Shown here: positions 27,008 through 35,086 of the stretch, in pieces
Position numbering within the stretch: position 1 is the stretch's first letter
How the letters are laid out: each line of letters begins with the position of its first letter
Source: Streptomyces sp. SID12501
GTDB taxonomy: Bacteria; Actinomycetota; Actinomycetes; Streptomycetales; Streptomycetaceae
Assembly (NCBI RefSeq): GCF_010550245.1
Contig: NZ_JAAGLU010000030.1
Span: forward strand, 1-64,000
Direction: 5' to 3'
Length of the DNA stretch: 64,000 nt
Notes under the pieces: generated by a model
What the model was told of the DNA's origin: nothing
The model's database searches: none
The model's input: only the letters and a program-made list of their open reading frames with translations
Translations under genes and position numbers: made by a program

Positions 27008-27640
27008 CTACAGTCCCCGCCTGCGCCGCTGAACCGCCAGCGCCCCCGCGTCCCGTGGCCCGGCCCGAGCCGCCAGCCCGGCCGCGATACGGTCCTGGAC
27101 CTCCGCCGGCTTCTTCTCGGCGTACTTGAACTTGGCCCGTACGTCCGTCACTTCGAGCCTGATGCCACGGATACCGGCGAGCATCCGCCCGAACGGCGCC
27201 TCGCCCGCCGCCACTCGCGCCGAGCCGCCTGCCGGCTGGAAGTGGCTCAGCTGGCGGTTGAGCAGCGCGGCCTTCTCCGCGGGGTCGTCCACGACGTGGG
27301 CGGTGCAGCGCAGTTGGACCGCGGCGTAGAAACTCGTCGGCGTCCCGTGCTCCGACGGGCCGTCCGGCGCGGCCTGCCACGGTCCGGGGACGAACGTGTA
27401 GTCGTCGACCACGCTGAGCAGGACGACCGGGTTCTGCTCCAGCGCGGGCCAGAGCGGGTTGGGGCGGGCCAGGTGGGTCACCGCCTCGGCGCGCTCGACG
27501 TCGTACGCGAAGTGCAGCGGCTGGACGTACGGCGCCTCGCCCGGCAGGCCGTTGACGGAGAGCTGGCCGAAGTCGTGGGCGGCCAGCCACTGTTGCCATT
27601 CCGCTTCGTCGCGCGGGGCGTCCCAGGGGTGGATCAGCAT
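27008..27640 (-). CDS. PaiB-type FMN-binding negative regulator family protein
   Basis: 210 aa. MLIHPWDAPRDEAEWQQWLA, then PYVQPLHFAY, HLARPNPLW, ALEQNPVVLLSVVDDYTFVPG and the C-terminal GIRLEVTDVRAKFKYAEKKP match the PaiB split-barrel family. The first member was named as a regulator of sporulation and protease genes in Bacillus; a flavin-binding enzyme role is also possible. It is the second gene of an operon after the PPOX gene, with a 5-nt gap. Confidence 0.88.
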   Translation of the reverse strand: MLIHPWDAPRDEAEWQQWLAAHDFGQLSVNGLPGEAPYVQPLHFAYDVERAEAVTHLARPNPLWPALEQNPVVLLSVVDDYTFVPGPWQAAPDGPSEHGTPTSFYAAVQLRCTAHVVDDPAEKAALLNRQLSHFQPAGGSARVAAGEAPFGRMLAGIRGIRLEVTDVRAKFKYAEKKPAEVQDRIAAGLAARAGPRDAGALAVQRRRRGL

Positions 27641-27645
27641 CGGGA

Positions 27646-28401
27646 TCAGCGGGCCCTGAGGTAGTCGGGGAGCTGAGTGCCGGGTGCCAACTCCGCGTCC
27701 GCGAGCGGGGTTTCGTAGCCCTTGCGCAGCGGGACCACGCCGGCCCAGTGGGGGAGCGTGAGGTCCTCTGGCTCGTCGTTCACCCCGCCGGTGCGCATCT
27801 TCGCGGAGACCTCGTCGAGGTCGATGCGGATCACGGCGGTGGCGGCCAGTTCCTTGGCGTTGGCGGGCCGCGAGTCGGCCGAGCGGCCTGCCACGACGTT
27901 GTCGACCAGGACGTCCAGGGCCAGGCGCTTCTCGTCCGGGTCCGTCACCTGGTGGGCGATGCCGTGGACCACCACCGAGCGGTAGTTGATCGAGTGGTGG
28001 AAGGCGGACCGGGCCAGGATCAGCGCGTCCACGTGGGTGACCGTCAGACAGACCGGCAGGCCCGGGTCGGGCTGGCCGGCCATCCGCAGCGGGCGCGAGC
28101 CCGTGGACCCGTGCACGTAGAGGCGCTCACCGAGCCGCGCGTACAGCGTCGGCAGCACGACCGGGGCGCCGTCACGGACGAACCCCAGGTGGCACACATA
28201 CCCCTCGTCGAGGATCGCGTGCACCGACTCCTTGTCGTACGAAGCCTTGGCGGCGGAGCGGGTGGGGACCGTGCGGTCGGTCTGGGCATAGGTGTCGGCT
28301 GCGGGCGGCAGAGGTGACTGGTGGTCGGCCTGTGGTGTCGCCGACGCCGCTTCCTGGACGGCGTCTTTCGTGTCCTGTGCGTCCTGCGTGGTCCCTGACA
28401 T
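27646..28401 (-). CDS. pyridoxamine 5'-phosphate oxidase family protein
   Basis: 251 aa. A disordered N-terminus of about 50 residues precedes the split barrel: ILDEGYVCHLGFVRDGAPVVLPTLYARLGERLYVHGS, then FHHSINYRSVVVHGIAHQV. These are NimA/PPOX-like flavin or F420 proteins. ATG 28401 follows AAGGAG by 6 nt. It is divergent from the MocR regulator over a 46-bp gap holding a palindrome, which suggests that regulator controls it together with paiB. Confidence 0.88.
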   Translation of the reverse strand: MSGTTQDAQDTKDAVQEAASATPQADHQSPLPPAADTYAQTDRTVPTRSAAKASYDKESVHAILDEGYVCHLGFVRDGAPVVLPTLYARLGERLYVHGSTGSRPLRMAGQPDPGLPVCLTVTHVDALILARSAFHHSINYRSVVVHGIAHQVTDPDEKRLALDVLVDNVVAGRSADSRPANAKELAATAVIRIDLDEVSAKMRTGGVNDEPEDLTLPHWAGVVPLRKGYETPLADAELAPGTQLPDYLRAR

Positions 28402-28411
28402 CAAGGTCTCC

Positions 28412-28440
28412 TTGCGATTCTTATTGCACTAGTGCATAGT
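28412..28440 (+). promoter_or_regulatory. mocR promoter with embedded operator palindrome
   Basis: TTGCGA (28412-28417), 17-bp spacer, CATAGT (28435-28440), then 7 nt to GTG 28448. The perfect 12-bp palindrome TGCACTAGTGCA (28425-28436) fills the spacer and touches the -10, so binding there would affect both divergent genes. Confidence 0.7.
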
Positions 28441-28447
28441 TCATGTT

Positions 28448-29779
28448 GTGCTAGGAGAATATCCGATCAAAGGTCGGGGCGCAGCAGAGATTTCCGCGAG
28501 CGTCGAACGCGCGGTGGGTACCGGAGAGCTGGAACCCGGGCAACTGCTGCCGCCCATGCGGGAGTTGGCGGAGCGGCTCGGGGTGAACCCCAATACCGTC
28601 GCCGCCGCATATCGCATGCTGCGTGAACGAGGGGTCATCGAGACTCATGGGCGGCGCGGCAGCCGGGTGCGCTCCAAGCCGGCCACCACCGGGCGCGAAT
28701 ACATCAGGGTGGAAGTGCCGCCCGGTGTGCGGGACGTGGCGCGCGGGAACCCCGATCCGGCGCTGCTGCCGTCACTGGCGGCGGCGTTCGCGGCGGCCGG
28801 TGAGCAGGGCGACCGGGCTCTGGTGCTCTACGGGGACGCCACCGTGGAACCGGAGTTGGCCCGCATCGCCCGAACCGACCTCGACACCGACGGTGTGCCG
28901 GACGGGCCCCTCGCCGTCACCTCCAGTGCGCTGGACGGCATCGAGCGCGTCCTCGCCGTACACCTCAAGCCCGGTGACACCGTCGCCGTCGAGGACCCCG
29001 GGTGGGGTGGGCTGCTGGACCTCGTGCCGGCGCTCGGGCTGCGCATGGTCCCGGTGGGCGTCGACGACGAGGGGCCGCTCGCCGAGGACGTACGGCAGGC
29101 GCTGGCAGCCGGGGCGCGGGCGCTGATCGTCACGGACCGGGCGCAGAACCCGACCGGGGCCGTGGTGAGCGCCACGCGTGCGCGTGCCCTGCGTTCCGTG
29201 CTCCGGGAGCACCCGGAGACCCTGCTCGTCGAGGACGACCACGGCTACCGGATCGTCGACCAGCCCCTCCATCCACTGGCCGGGGTCACCCGGCACTGGG
29301 CGTTCGTCCGCTCGGTCGCCAAGGCGTACGGCCCCGATCTGCGTCTCGCCGTCCTCACCGGGGACGCTGTCACCGTCGACCGGGTCCTGGGGCGGCAGCG
29401 ACTCGGGCCGGGCTGGGTCAGCCGGCTGCTGCAACGGGCCGTCGTGCGGCTGTGGGCCGATGGCGTGCTGGACGCGCGCGCGGTGGCCTCGGCGTACGGG
29501 GAGCGCCGGGACGCGCTGATCGACGCGCTCGCGCAGCGCGGGGTCGCTGCCCGTGGGCGCAGCGGACTGAACGTATGGATCCCCGTCCCGGACGAGACCG
29601 GCGCGGTCGCCCGGCTGCTGCACGCCGGTTGGGCCGTCGCCCCTGGTGCGCGCTTCCGGATGAACGCCCCGTCCGGTATCCGGGTGACCGTGGCGACGCT
29701 GACCCGGGAGGAGACGGGTCCGTTGGCGGACGCGATCGCCTCGGCGGTGGGATCGGCGCCGACGCGGACCCACGTCTGA
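28448..29779 (+). CDS. MocR-type GntR regulator with aminotransferase-like domain
   Basis: 443 aa. GntR winged helix at residues 5-75 (GELEPGQLLPPMRELAERLG, NPNTVAAAYRMLRERGVIET) joined to a fold-type-I PLP domain. The Schiff-base lysine is probably K292 in FVRSVAKAYGPDLRLAV; RAQNPTGAVVS is the usual PLP-loop region. MocR proteins such as PdxR and GabR sense PLP or amino acids. Its divergent neighbour is a pyridoxamine-oxidase-fold gene, which fits vitamin B6 sensing. The start is leaderless GTG 28448. Confidence 0.92.
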   Translation: MLGEYPIKGRGAAEISASVERAVGTGELEPGQLLPPMRELAERLGVNPNTVAAAYRMLRERGVIETHGRRGSRVRSKPATTGREYIRVEVPPGVRDVARGNPDPALLPSLAAAFAAAGEQGDRALVLYGDATVEPELARIARTDLDTDGVPDGPLAVTSSALDGIERVLAVHLKPGDTVAVEDPGWGGLLDLVPALGLRMVPVGVDDEGPLAEDVRQALAAGARALIVTDRAQNPTGAVVSATRARALRSVLREHPETLLVEDDHGYRIVDQPLHPLAGVTRHWAFVRSVAKAYGPDLRLAVLTGDAVTVDRVLGRQRLGPGWVSRLLQRAVVRLWADGVLDARAVASAYGERRDALIDALAQRGVAARGRSGLNVWIPVPDETGAVARLLHAGWAVAPGARFRMNAPSGIRVTVATLTREETGPLADAIASAVGSAPTRTHV

Positions 29780-29842
29780 AGCGGGGCTCTGCGTAGGCGC
29801 ACCAAAGGGGTATGGGGCTGCGTCGGTCCACGGCGTCGGGGC

Positions 29843-30826
29843 CTATGTCTGAGGCTCGGCCCGATGGCGGCGGCGAGGGCCGACCTGGGTGAGTGCCGCT
29901 CCGGCCAGCACCACCACCGCGCCCACCGGGGTCGACCAGGTCAGGGTCTCGCCGAGCAGGGTGACGCCCGCGACCGTGGCGATCACCGGGATGAAGTACG
30001 TGACCATCTGGGCGGTCGTCGGCCCCGTCTCGGCGACCAGGCCGTACTGCAGCAGCATCGCGCAGCCCGTGCCCAGTGCGCCGAGTGCGACGATCGCGAA
30101 CAGTGGCCCGACGGGGAAGCCGTCGGGTATCCCGGTGAACAGCGGTGTGACCACGGCCAGTTGGAGAGTGGCCAGCAGCAGTTGGGCGCCGCTGAGCGAC
30201 AGATGGGAGTGGCTGGAGCCCGCCAGTGTGCGGCGGACGTGGATCCAGCCGATCGGGTAGCTGAGCGAGGCCAGCAGCGCCAGCGCCGTGCCCGTCGCGT
30301 CCAGGCCGTGGAAGCCCTGCCAGGCGCCGAGGACGGTCAGCACACCTATGAAGCCCAGGCCGAGACCGGCCACCCGCACCCGCGTCGGACGGTCCTCCGA
30401 GAGCGCGACCAGGGACAGGGCCATGCCCCACAGAGGCGAGGTCGCGTTGCAGATGCCGGCGAGCGTGGACGGGATCGTCAGCTCCGCGTACGCGAACAGC
30501 GAGAACGGCAGGGCGTTCAGCAGGAACGCGGCCACCGCGAGATGCCCCCACGTGCGCGCGCCGCGCGGCAGCCGCTCCCGCTTCACCGCCAGCGCCGCCG
30601 CCAGGACCGCCGTACCGAAGAGCAGTCGGCCGAAGGTGACCTGGAACGGCGCGAACCCCTGCGTACCGACCTTGATCAGCAGGAAGCTGAAGCCCCAGAT
30701 CAGGGACAGGACGCCGAAACGGATACGCCAGTCGAGGGCGGGGCGGCGACTGACCTGGGCGGACGCGGACGTGGAAGTGGGCGAGGGTGTCGGTGTCTTG
30801 GGCCTCGGGGTGGTGAAGCGGCTCAT
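29843..30826 (-). CDS. EamA/DMT-family transporter
   Basis: 327 aa with ten hydrophobic segments and two EamA repeats (FGVLSLIWGFSFLLIKVGTQGF; TGTALALLASLSYPIGWIHVRR). The third transporter of this superfamily in 8 kb. ATG 30826 begins the Ser/Thr/Pro-rich N-terminal tail. It is divergent from a LysR regulator, the usual arrangement for a LysR-controlled exporter; the substrate is unknown. Confidence 0.9.
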   Translation of the reverse strand: MSRFTTPRPKTPTPSPTSTSASAQVSRRPALDWRIRFGVLSLIWGFSFLLIKVGTQGFAPFQVTFGRLLFGTAVLAAALAVKRERLPRGARTWGHLAVAAFLLNALPFSLFAYAELTIPSTLAGICNATSPLWGMALSLVALSEDRPTRVRVAGLGLGFIGVLTVLGAWQGFHGLDATGTALALLASLSYPIGWIHVRRTLAGSSHSHLSLSGAQLLLATLQLAVVTPLFTGIPDGFPVGPLFAIVALGALGTGCAMLLQYGLVAETGPTTAQMVTYFIPVIATVAGVTLLGETLTWSTPVGAVVVLAGAALTQVGPRRRHRAEPQT

Positions 30827-30862
30827 GGGTGCCACGATCCCGGAGTCGATCTCGTAGCACAA

Positions 30863-30893
30863 GCGAGCAAGTGTTCGCCTTATCTCGTAGGAT
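30863..30893 (+). promoter_or_regulatory. lysR -10 and candidate LysR-type dyad
   Basis: TAGGAT (30888-30893) lies 7 nt before ATG 30901, giving a leaderless message. GCGAGCA-AG-TGTTCGC (30863-30878) is an imperfect dyad with one mismatch, placed between the divergent genes. Confidence 0.55.
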
Positions 30894-30900
30894 CACTTAC

Positions 30901-31803
30901 ATGTTGAACCTGGAGCGCCTGCGCACCCTCCACGCCCTCGCCCGGCACGGTTCGGTCAGCGGGGCGGCCGAGGGGCTGCATGTGACGACGTCGGCCGTCT
31001 CGCAGCAGATGTCCAAACTGGAGCGGGAAGTGGGCCAGCAGCTCCTCGCCAAGAACGGGCGGGGCGTGCGGCTCACAGACGCCGGACAGCTGCTCGCGGA
31101 CCATGCCGCGCGAATCCTGTCCCAGGTCGAGCTGGCCCAGTCCGACCTGGAGGCACAGCGCGGGCAGGTGGTGGGTGAACTGCGGCTCTCGGCGTTCCCG
31201 ACCGCCGCGCGCGGACTGTTCCCGGCCGCACTCGCGGCCCTGCGTGCGGAGCATCCCGGGTTGCGGTTGCGCTCGTGCGAGCTGGAACCGGAGGCCGGGG
31301 TCGCCGGGGTGGTGCGCGGGGACCTCGACCTGGCGGTCGTCCTCGACTGGTACAACAAGCCGATGCCGCTGCCCGACGGTCTGGTGAAGGCGGCGATCCT
31401 CGACGACCCGGCGGATGTGGCGATGCCGGTCGCCCATCCGCTCGCCGGCCGGAGCGAGGTGGACCTCGGGGAGTTCGCCGAGGACGAGTGGATCACGTGG
31501 GGCGAGGGGGAGTTCTGCCACGAGTGGCTGATGTTCACGCTGCGGTCCAAGGGTGTCGAGCCGTGCATCGGCCATCGTGCGGCGGAGACGCACACGCAGT
31601 TGGCACTGGTGGCGGCGGGGCTCGGTGTGTGCATCGCGCCGCTGCTGGGCCGCGATCCGGTACCCGCCGGGGTCGTCACCGTTCCGCTGCGGCAGCGTGT
31701 GCGGCGGCATGTGTACGTGGTCTGGCGTGCGGACGCCGACCGGCGGCCGTCGATCCGTGCGGCGGTCGAGGCGTTGCGGGTGGTGGGGCGGGGGGTTGCG
31801 TGA
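30901..31803 (+). CDS. LysR-family transcriptional regulator
   Basis: 300 aa. N-terminal helix-turn-helix: NLERLRTLHALARHGSVSGAAEGLHVTTSAVSQQMSKLEREVG. The periplasmic-binding-like effector domain follows from about residue 90 (GELRLSAFPTAARGLFPAAL). It probably regulates the divergent EamA exporter and itself. ATG 30901 has no Shine-Dalgarno but a -10 is correctly spaced for leaderless translation. Confidence 0.92.
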   Translation: MLNLERLRTLHALARHGSVSGAAEGLHVTTSAVSQQMSKLEREVGQQLLAKNGRGVRLTDAGQLLADHAARILSQVELAQSDLEAQRGQVVGELRLSAFPTAARGLFPAALAALRAEHPGLRLRSCELEPEAGVAGVVRGDLDLAVVLDWYNKPMPLPDGLVKAAILDDPADVAMPVAHPLAGRSEVDLGEFAEDEWITWGEGEFCHEWLMFTLRSKGVEPCIGHRAAETHTQLALVAAGLGVCIAPLLGRDPVPAGVVTVPLRQRVRRHVYVVWRADADRRPSIRAAVEALRVVGRGVA

Positions 31804-31886
31804 GGGGCGCTCCGCGGGTTTGGCGGGTTGGGGGTGGGCGTGGCACAGTTTTCGCCCCCGCCGCCCCTACCCGTCCCATCCCCTTG

Positions 31887-31975
31887 CTGGGGGCTGCGCC
31901 CCCAGACCCCCGTTCGCGCTGAACGCGCTCGTCCTCAAACTCCCCCAGAGGGGGGACCCCCAGACGGGCTGGGGG
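31887..31975. repeat. dispersed Streptomyces intergenic repeat
   Basis: CTGGGGGC-TGC-GCCCCCAG (31887-31905) is a perfect hairpin, followed by CAGACCCCCG, a GCTCGTCCTCAAAC block and GACGGGCTGGGGG. This module recurs in many Streptomyces intergenic regions. Here it lies between the convergent lysR and PPOX genes and can double as a terminator. Confidence 0.7.
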
Positions 31976-31985
31976 CGCGGGCCCG

Positions 31986-32453
31986 TTACTGGGGTGGCAG
32001 CTTGCGGAAGTCCCAGGAGACCGTTTTTTCCGGGGTCAGGCGTATCCAGGCGTGTCTGCCGTCGTGCGGCATCTCGTCCAGGTGGAAGTTCTTGCGGGCG
32101 AACAGGGTTTCCGGGACGTCCAGTTCGGCGCGCAGTTCTCCGGTGCGCGGTGACTCGCCGACGAACTCGACGGCGCCGGACAGCTCGACGCCGCGCAGAT
32201 CGTCGTACTCCTCGCCCGTGTCGACGACGATCGCCACCCGCGGGTCGCGGCGCAGGTCGGTCCAGCGCTTGCTGCGGACCACCGAGTACAGCCACATCGA
32301 GGTGCCGTCCCAGGCGAACCACAGCGTGCTCACGTGCGGAGCGCCCCCGGCCGACACGGTGGCGACCCGGCAGGTGCGCTGGGTCGCCAGGAACTCGTCC
32401 AGCTCGCCCGGCGTCATCATGATCTTCCGGCCTCGGCGCTGAGTGGCGGTCAT
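31986..32453 (-). CDS. PPOX-class flavin/F420-binding protein
   Basis: 155 aa, single split-barrel: FLATQRTCRVATVSAGGAPHVSTLWFAWD, YSVVRSKRWTDLRRDPRVAIVVDTGEEYDDLRGVEL, and ending ETLFARKNFHLDEM. It resembles Rv1155-type F420-dependent reductases or haem-degrading relatives; the substrate is unknown. ATG 32453 follows GGGGAGG by about 6 nt. Not linked to the PPOX pair at 27.0-28.4 kb. Confidence 0.88.
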   Translation of the reverse strand: MTATQRRGRKIMMTPGELDEFLATQRTCRVATVSAGGAPHVSTLWFAWDGTSMWLYSVVRSKRWTDLRRDPRVAIVVDTGEEYDDLRGVELSGAVEFVGESPRTGELRAELDVPETLFARKNFHLDEMPHDGRHAWIRLTPEKTVSWDFRKLPPQ

Positions 32454-32573
32454 GCGATCCTCCCCCTTTTGTTCTCTTACGTCAGAAAAGAATATGGGCT
32501 GCCTTCCGCCCTCACGCGACGGACGTTAGTCTCGCGCCCGCCCACCCGTACGGTCCGCGAGCCAAGGAGCGCC

Positions 32574-33224
32574 ATGCCGTCGCACGAACAGCTCAGCGAA
32601 CTCCTCGACCCCGCGACCACGGTCCTGCTCACCGTCGAGTGCCAGCAGGGCGTCGTCGGACCGGACAGCGCGCTGCCCGAACTCGCCGGGGAGGCGCGGT
32701 CGTCGGGGGCGCTCGCCCAGGTAGCCAGGTTGGTCGCCGCCGCCCACGAGACCGGTGTCCAGGTCATCCACGCGATCGCCGAGCGCCGTCCGGACGGCCG
32801 GGGCGCCAACCACAACGCCCGTCTGTTCCGGGCCGCCGAACGGCTCCCCGTCCAACAGCTCTCGGGCACCACCGCGGTGCGCGTCGCACCGCCGATCGAG
32901 GTCGCCGACGAGGACTTCGTCGTACGGCGGCTGCACGGACTGTCGCCGATCCAGGGCACCGACGTCGACGCCCTGCTGCGCAACCTGGGCTGCCGGACCC
33001 TGATCGTGACCGGGGTGTCGGCCAACGTCGCGATTCCCAACGCCGTGTTCGACGCCGTGAACCGTGGATACACCGTCGTCGTGCCCGGGGACGCCATCGC
33101 GGGGGTGCCCTCCGACTACACCCCCGCGATGATCCGCAACACCCTCGCGCTGGTCGCCACAGTCGCGACCACCGACGAGGTGCTGGCCTGCCTCAAGCGG
33201 CCTCACCGCGCCGGGCGAGGGTGA
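32574..33224 (+). CDS. isochorismatase-fold protein lacking the catalytic triad
   Basis: 216 aa. The fold of the cysteine-hydrolase/isochorismatase family is clear (TVLLTVECQQGVVG, IQGTDVDALLRNLGCRTLIVTGV, FDAVNRGYTVVVPGDAIAG). All three catalytic positions differ: Asp is E22 (TVECQ), Lys is R118 (FVVRRLHG), and the nucleophilic Cys is A153 (VSANVAIPNA). Ordinary hydrolysis is therefore unlikely; a binding or regulatory role is inferred. ATG 32574 has AAGGAG 5 nt upstream. It is convergent with the Rieske gene, 9 nt away. Confidence 0.87.
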   Translation: MPSHEQLSELLDPATTVLLTVECQQGVVGPDSALPELAGEARSSGALAQVARLVAAAHETGVQVIHAIAERRPDGRGANHNARLFRAAERLPVQQLSGTTAVRVAPPIEVADEDFVVRRLHGLSPIQGTDVDALLRNLGCRTLIVTGVSANVAIPNAVFDAVNRGYTVVVPGDAIAGVPSDYTPAMIRNTLALVATVATTDEVLACLKRPHRAGRG

Positions 33225-33233
33225 GGCCGAGGG

Positions 33234-33671
33234 TCAGGCGAGCGTGATGGAGTCCCCGGACACCTTGATCGACTCGGCGGCCAGCGCCTCGGTCGCCGGA
33301 CCCTTCTTCACGCTGCCGTCCGCGACCGAGAACTCGCTCTTGTGGCACGGACAGATGATGGCGCCGTTGGCGATGCTCGTCACCGCGCAGCCCGCGTGCG
33401 TGCACTTCGACGAGAACGCCTTGTAGGTGCCCGCCGTCGGCTGCGTGACCACCACACCCTGGTCCGCGAAGATCTTGCCGCCGCCCTCCGGGATGTCGGA
33501 GGTCTTGGCGAGGGCGGTGCCGGCAGCGGCGCCCTGGTCGGTGGAGGAGTCCGACGCGTCGTCCTCCGACCCGCAGGCGGTCAGCGCGACGGCGAGCCCC
33601 GCCGCCCCGGCCGCCGCCATGACCGTACGACGAGCCGGTCCCGATACGGGCTGAAGCGAGGCGCTGCTCAT
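33234..33671 (-). CDS. Rieske [2Fe-2S] domain lipoprotein
   Basis: 145 aa. A signal peptide with RR (ARRTVMAAAGAAGLAVALTAC) ends in lipobox cysteine C33, consistent with Tat export and lipid anchoring. The Rieske ligands are C90-T-H92 and C107-P-C-H110, with C95 and C109 placed for the usual disulfide. It is a small secreted ferredoxin-like protein; its redox partner is unknown. It lacks the membrane anchor of the bc1-complex subunit. Confidence 0.93.
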   Translation of the reverse strand: MSSASLQPVSGPARRTVMAAAGAAGLAVALTACGSEDDASDSSTDQGAAAGTALAKTSDIPEGGGKIFADQGVVVTQPTAGTYKAFSSKCTHAGCAVTSIANGAIICPCHKSEFSVADGSVKKGPATEALAAESIKVSGDSITLA

Positions 33672-33773
33672 GCTGGCGTTTCCTTCCGCAGGCGTTTCCT
33701 GATCCGTACGAAGATACGAACCCTGCGCGCGCGCCGTTCAGGCGGGACGGGCATCGGGCCGCGAACGCCCCAG

Positions 33774-33779
33774 TAACCT
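33774..33779 (+). promoter_or_regulatory. -10 element of the hipA-like gene
   Basis: TAACCT ends 6 nt before ATG 33786 with no ribosome binding site, suggesting leaderless translation. Confidence 0.45.
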
Positions 33780-33785
33780 GGGCCG

Positions 33786-34568
33786 ATGCTCAAGGAAGTC
33801 ATCGCGACCCGCTACATCACGCCCCTGCGTGAGGGCGGTTCGCTGCCGGGACTCGTCGAGGCCGACGATCTCGCGGCGTACGTCATGAAGTTCACCGGCG
33901 CGGGACAGGGCCGCAAGACCCTCGTCGCCGAGGTCGTCTGCGGTGAGCTGGCCCGGCGGCTGGGGCTGCGGGTACCGGGGCTGGTGACGGTCGCCCTGGA
34001 CCCGGTGCTGGGCCTCGGCGAGCCCGACGAGCAGGTGCAGGGGCTGCTCAGGTCGAGCGGCGGCACCAACCTCGGCATGGACTTCCTGTCGGGGGCGATC
34101 GGCTTCGACCCCCTCGCCTTCGAGGTGAGTGCCGCGGAGGCCGGGCGGGTGGTGTGGTTCGACGCGCTCGTCAACAACGTCGACCGCTCGTGGCGCAACC
34201 CCAACCTGCTGATGTGGCACGGTGAGTTGTGGCTCATCGACCACGGCGCCACGATGATCTGGCACCACAACTGGCCTGGCGCCCGGGCCTCCGCGGCCAA
34301 GCCGTACGACGTCTCCGAGCACGCGCTCGCGCCGTTCGGCCCGGACATCGCCTCGGCCGCCGCCGAACTGGCCCCCCTGGTCACCGGGGAACTGCTTGCC
34401 GAGGTGACCGCCGAGATCCCCGACGCGTGGCTCGCGGACGAACCCGGCTTCGACTCGCCGGACGCCCTCCGGCGGGCCTACGCGGAGCCGCTCCTCGCGC
34501 GCGCCGCCGTCATCCATGAGCGCGTCCAGGGCGTCCAGGGCGTCCAGGGTGCCGAGGGGGAGAAGTGA
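33786..34568 (+). CDS. HipA-like kinase family protein
   Basis: 260 aa, about half of classical HipA. It keeps the kinase core: lysine in AAYVMKFTGAGQGRK (K35), the catalytic loop FDALVNNVDRSWRNPNLL (D126, N131, D133, N140) and the metal-binding LIDHGATM (D152). It lacks the N-terminal HipA domain and no HipB-type antitoxin is adjacent. The C-terminus carries VQG three times in tandem. It overlaps the DUF3037 gene by four bases (GTGA), a pairing that recurs in many bacteria. A protein or small-molecule kinase is inferred. Confidence 0.88.
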   Translation: MLKEVIATRYITPLREGGSLPGLVEADDLAAYVMKFTGAGQGRKTLVAEVVCGELARRLGLRVPGLVTVALDPVLGLGEPDEQVQGLLRSSGGTNLGMDFLSGAIGFDPLAFEVSAAEAGRVVWFDALVNNVDRSWRNPNLLMWHGELWLIDHGATMIWHHNWPGARASAAKPYDVSEHALAPFGPDIASAAAELAPLVTGELLAEVTAEIPDAWLADEPGFDSPDALRRAYAEPLLARAAVIHERVQGVQGVQGAEGEK

Positions 34569-34948
34569 GCGAGCGGGACGTCTTCGAGTACGCGCTGCTG
34601 CGGGTCGTACCGCGGATCGAGCGCGGCGAGTGCTTCAACGCCGGCGTTCTGGTGTACTGCCGCGCCAAGTCCTTCGTCGCGGCGCGTACGCATCTGGACG
34701 AGGGCAAGCTGAGGGCGCTGGACCCCGAGGCCGACGTGGCCGGTGTGCGGGCCGCGCTGCGTGCCGTCGAGGGGGTCTGCGCGGGCGGGAAAGCAGCAGG
34801 TCAGGCGGCGCTGGATGATGCCGGGCGGCGCTTTCGCTGGCTGATCGCGCCGCGCTCGACCGTGGTTCAGCCGGGGCCAGTGCACACGGGCCTCACCGCC
34901 GATCCCGGGGCCGAGGCCGAGCGGCTGCTCGCGTTGCTGGTCAGGTAA
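34565..34948 (+). CDS. DUF3037 family protein
   Basis: 127 aa. SERDVFEYALLRVVPRIERGECFNAGVLVYCRAKSFVAAR is the family signature; IAPRSTVVQPGPVHTGL follows. Function unknown. GTG 34565 overlaps the stop of the HipA-like kinase gene, so the two are translationally coupled and likely interact; whether DUF3037 is substrate, partner or antidote is not known. Confidence 0.9.
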   Translation: MSERDVFEYALLRVVPRIERGECFNAGVLVYCRAKSFVAARTHLDEGKLRALDPEADVAGVRAALRAVEGVCAGGKAAGQAALDDAGRRFRWLIAPRSTVVQPGPVHTGLTADPGAEAERLLALLVR

Positions 34949-34973
34949 TGGCTCACACCGGCGCCGCATGCCG

Positions 34974-35002
34974 TTGACACCGGGTGCCAGGACTTCTAGC
35001 GT
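34974..35002 (+). promoter_or_regulatory. strong RpoD/HrdB-type promoter of the SDR operon
   Basis: TTGACA (34974-34979), 17-bp spacer, TAGCGT (34997-35002). Near consensus; transcription should begin at about 35009. Confidence 0.85.
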
Positions 35003-35017
35003 CACGTCTACTGAAGG

Positions 35018-35035
35018 TACTAAGCGGTCGCTCAC
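35018..35035 (+). promoter_or_regulatory. candidate TetR-type operator
   Basis: ACTAAGCG-GT-CGCTCACC spans about +10 to +27 of the transcript; AGCG-GT-CGCT is a perfect dyad. Similar TAAGCG/CGCTTA sites are bound by TetR-type lipid regulators in actinomycetes. No such regulator is encoded next to it. Confidence 0.5.
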
Positions 35036-35086
35036 CTGAGGGCGTACCGTGGGCCGCAGGCTTTTCAAGGGCGAGGAGAACCAGCA

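Noticed and set aside
24804..27599. 931-codon minus-strand open frame crossing several genes
   Set aside because: It spans the ends of genes on both strands (EamA, aldo/keto reductase, XRE, PaiB) in the wrong frames and reads as Arg/Pro-rich noise.
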